Shown here: in pieces, positions 5,482 through 5,526 of the stretch | How positions within the stretch are numbered: position 1 is the first letter of the stretch | Layout: every line of letters begins with the position of its first letter | Source: CAWACC01 sp964390695 | Lineage (GTDB): Bacteria > Chlamydiota > Chlamydiia > Chlamydiales > Parachlamydiaceae | Direction: 5' to 3' | Length of the DNA: 5,526 nt | Assembly: GCA_964390695.1 (NCBI GenBank) | Contig: CAYMKI010000181.1 | Span: 1 to 5,526, forward strand | Notes under the pieces: model-generated | What the model was told of the DNA's origin: nothing | The model's database searches: none | The model's input: only the letters and a program-made list of their open reading frames with translations | Translations under genes and position numbers: made by a program

Positions 5482-5526
5482 ATGGATAAGGAAGGAGTTA
5501 AGAGAGATGTTTTGGGGATATTTTTA

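Noticed and set aside
5482..5526. Plus-strand ATG at 5482 opening a frame to the window end
   Set aside because: Only 15 codons are visible, without a convincing ribosome site or recognisable motif.

Overview
This AT-rich window holds a TPP-riboswitch-controlled thiamine salvage operon (thiE-thiM-[thiL remnant]-thiD-tenA, about 1468-4977, + strand). It is flanked on both sides by decayed genes and insertion-sequence debris. Many broken genes next to a few intact metabolic ones, plus nested transposase fragments, suggest a host-associated or intracellular bacterium undergoing genome reduction. A proteobacterium of the Legionellales or Rickettsiales/Holosporales kind is my guess from gene content; the sequence does not settle the lineage.

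Layout. 1-390: 3' part of an IS982-family element running off the left edge, ending in a probable terminal inverted repeat. 391-792: an IS630-family transposase fragment on the - strand, apparently interrupted by the IS982 element at its second catalytic Asp. 777-961: remnant of the 3' end of an unidentified gene. 945-1423: a tspO pseudogene (TspO/MBR membrane protein) with two nonsense codons and a frameshift. 1468-1495: a strong sigma70-like promoter. 1512-1609: a TPP aptamer, followed by a hairpin that buries the thiE start codon. 1692-2333 thiE, 2323-3111 thiM, 3095-3497 thiL pseudogene, 3494-4288 thiD, 4312-4977 tenA. 4974-5272 (-) and 5269-5481 (-): a truncated aminoglycoside-phosphotransferase-like gene and a GNAT acetyltransferase remnant, convergent with tenA.

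How it works. TenA and ThiD would recover the pyrimidine half (HMP) from degraded thiamine and phosphorylate it to HMP-PP. ThiM would phosphorylate the salvaged thiazole alcohol. ThiE would join the halves to thiamine monophosphate (TMP). No de novo genes (thiC, thiG, thiS, thiF, thiH/O) are present here, so this is a salvage cassette. The last step, TMP to TPP by ThiL, is encoded by a gene that has lost most of its core to deletions plus a frameshift. Either another kinase exists elsewhere or the pathway has recently become a dead end. The other four thi genes are intact and keep nearly all recognisable catalytic motifs.
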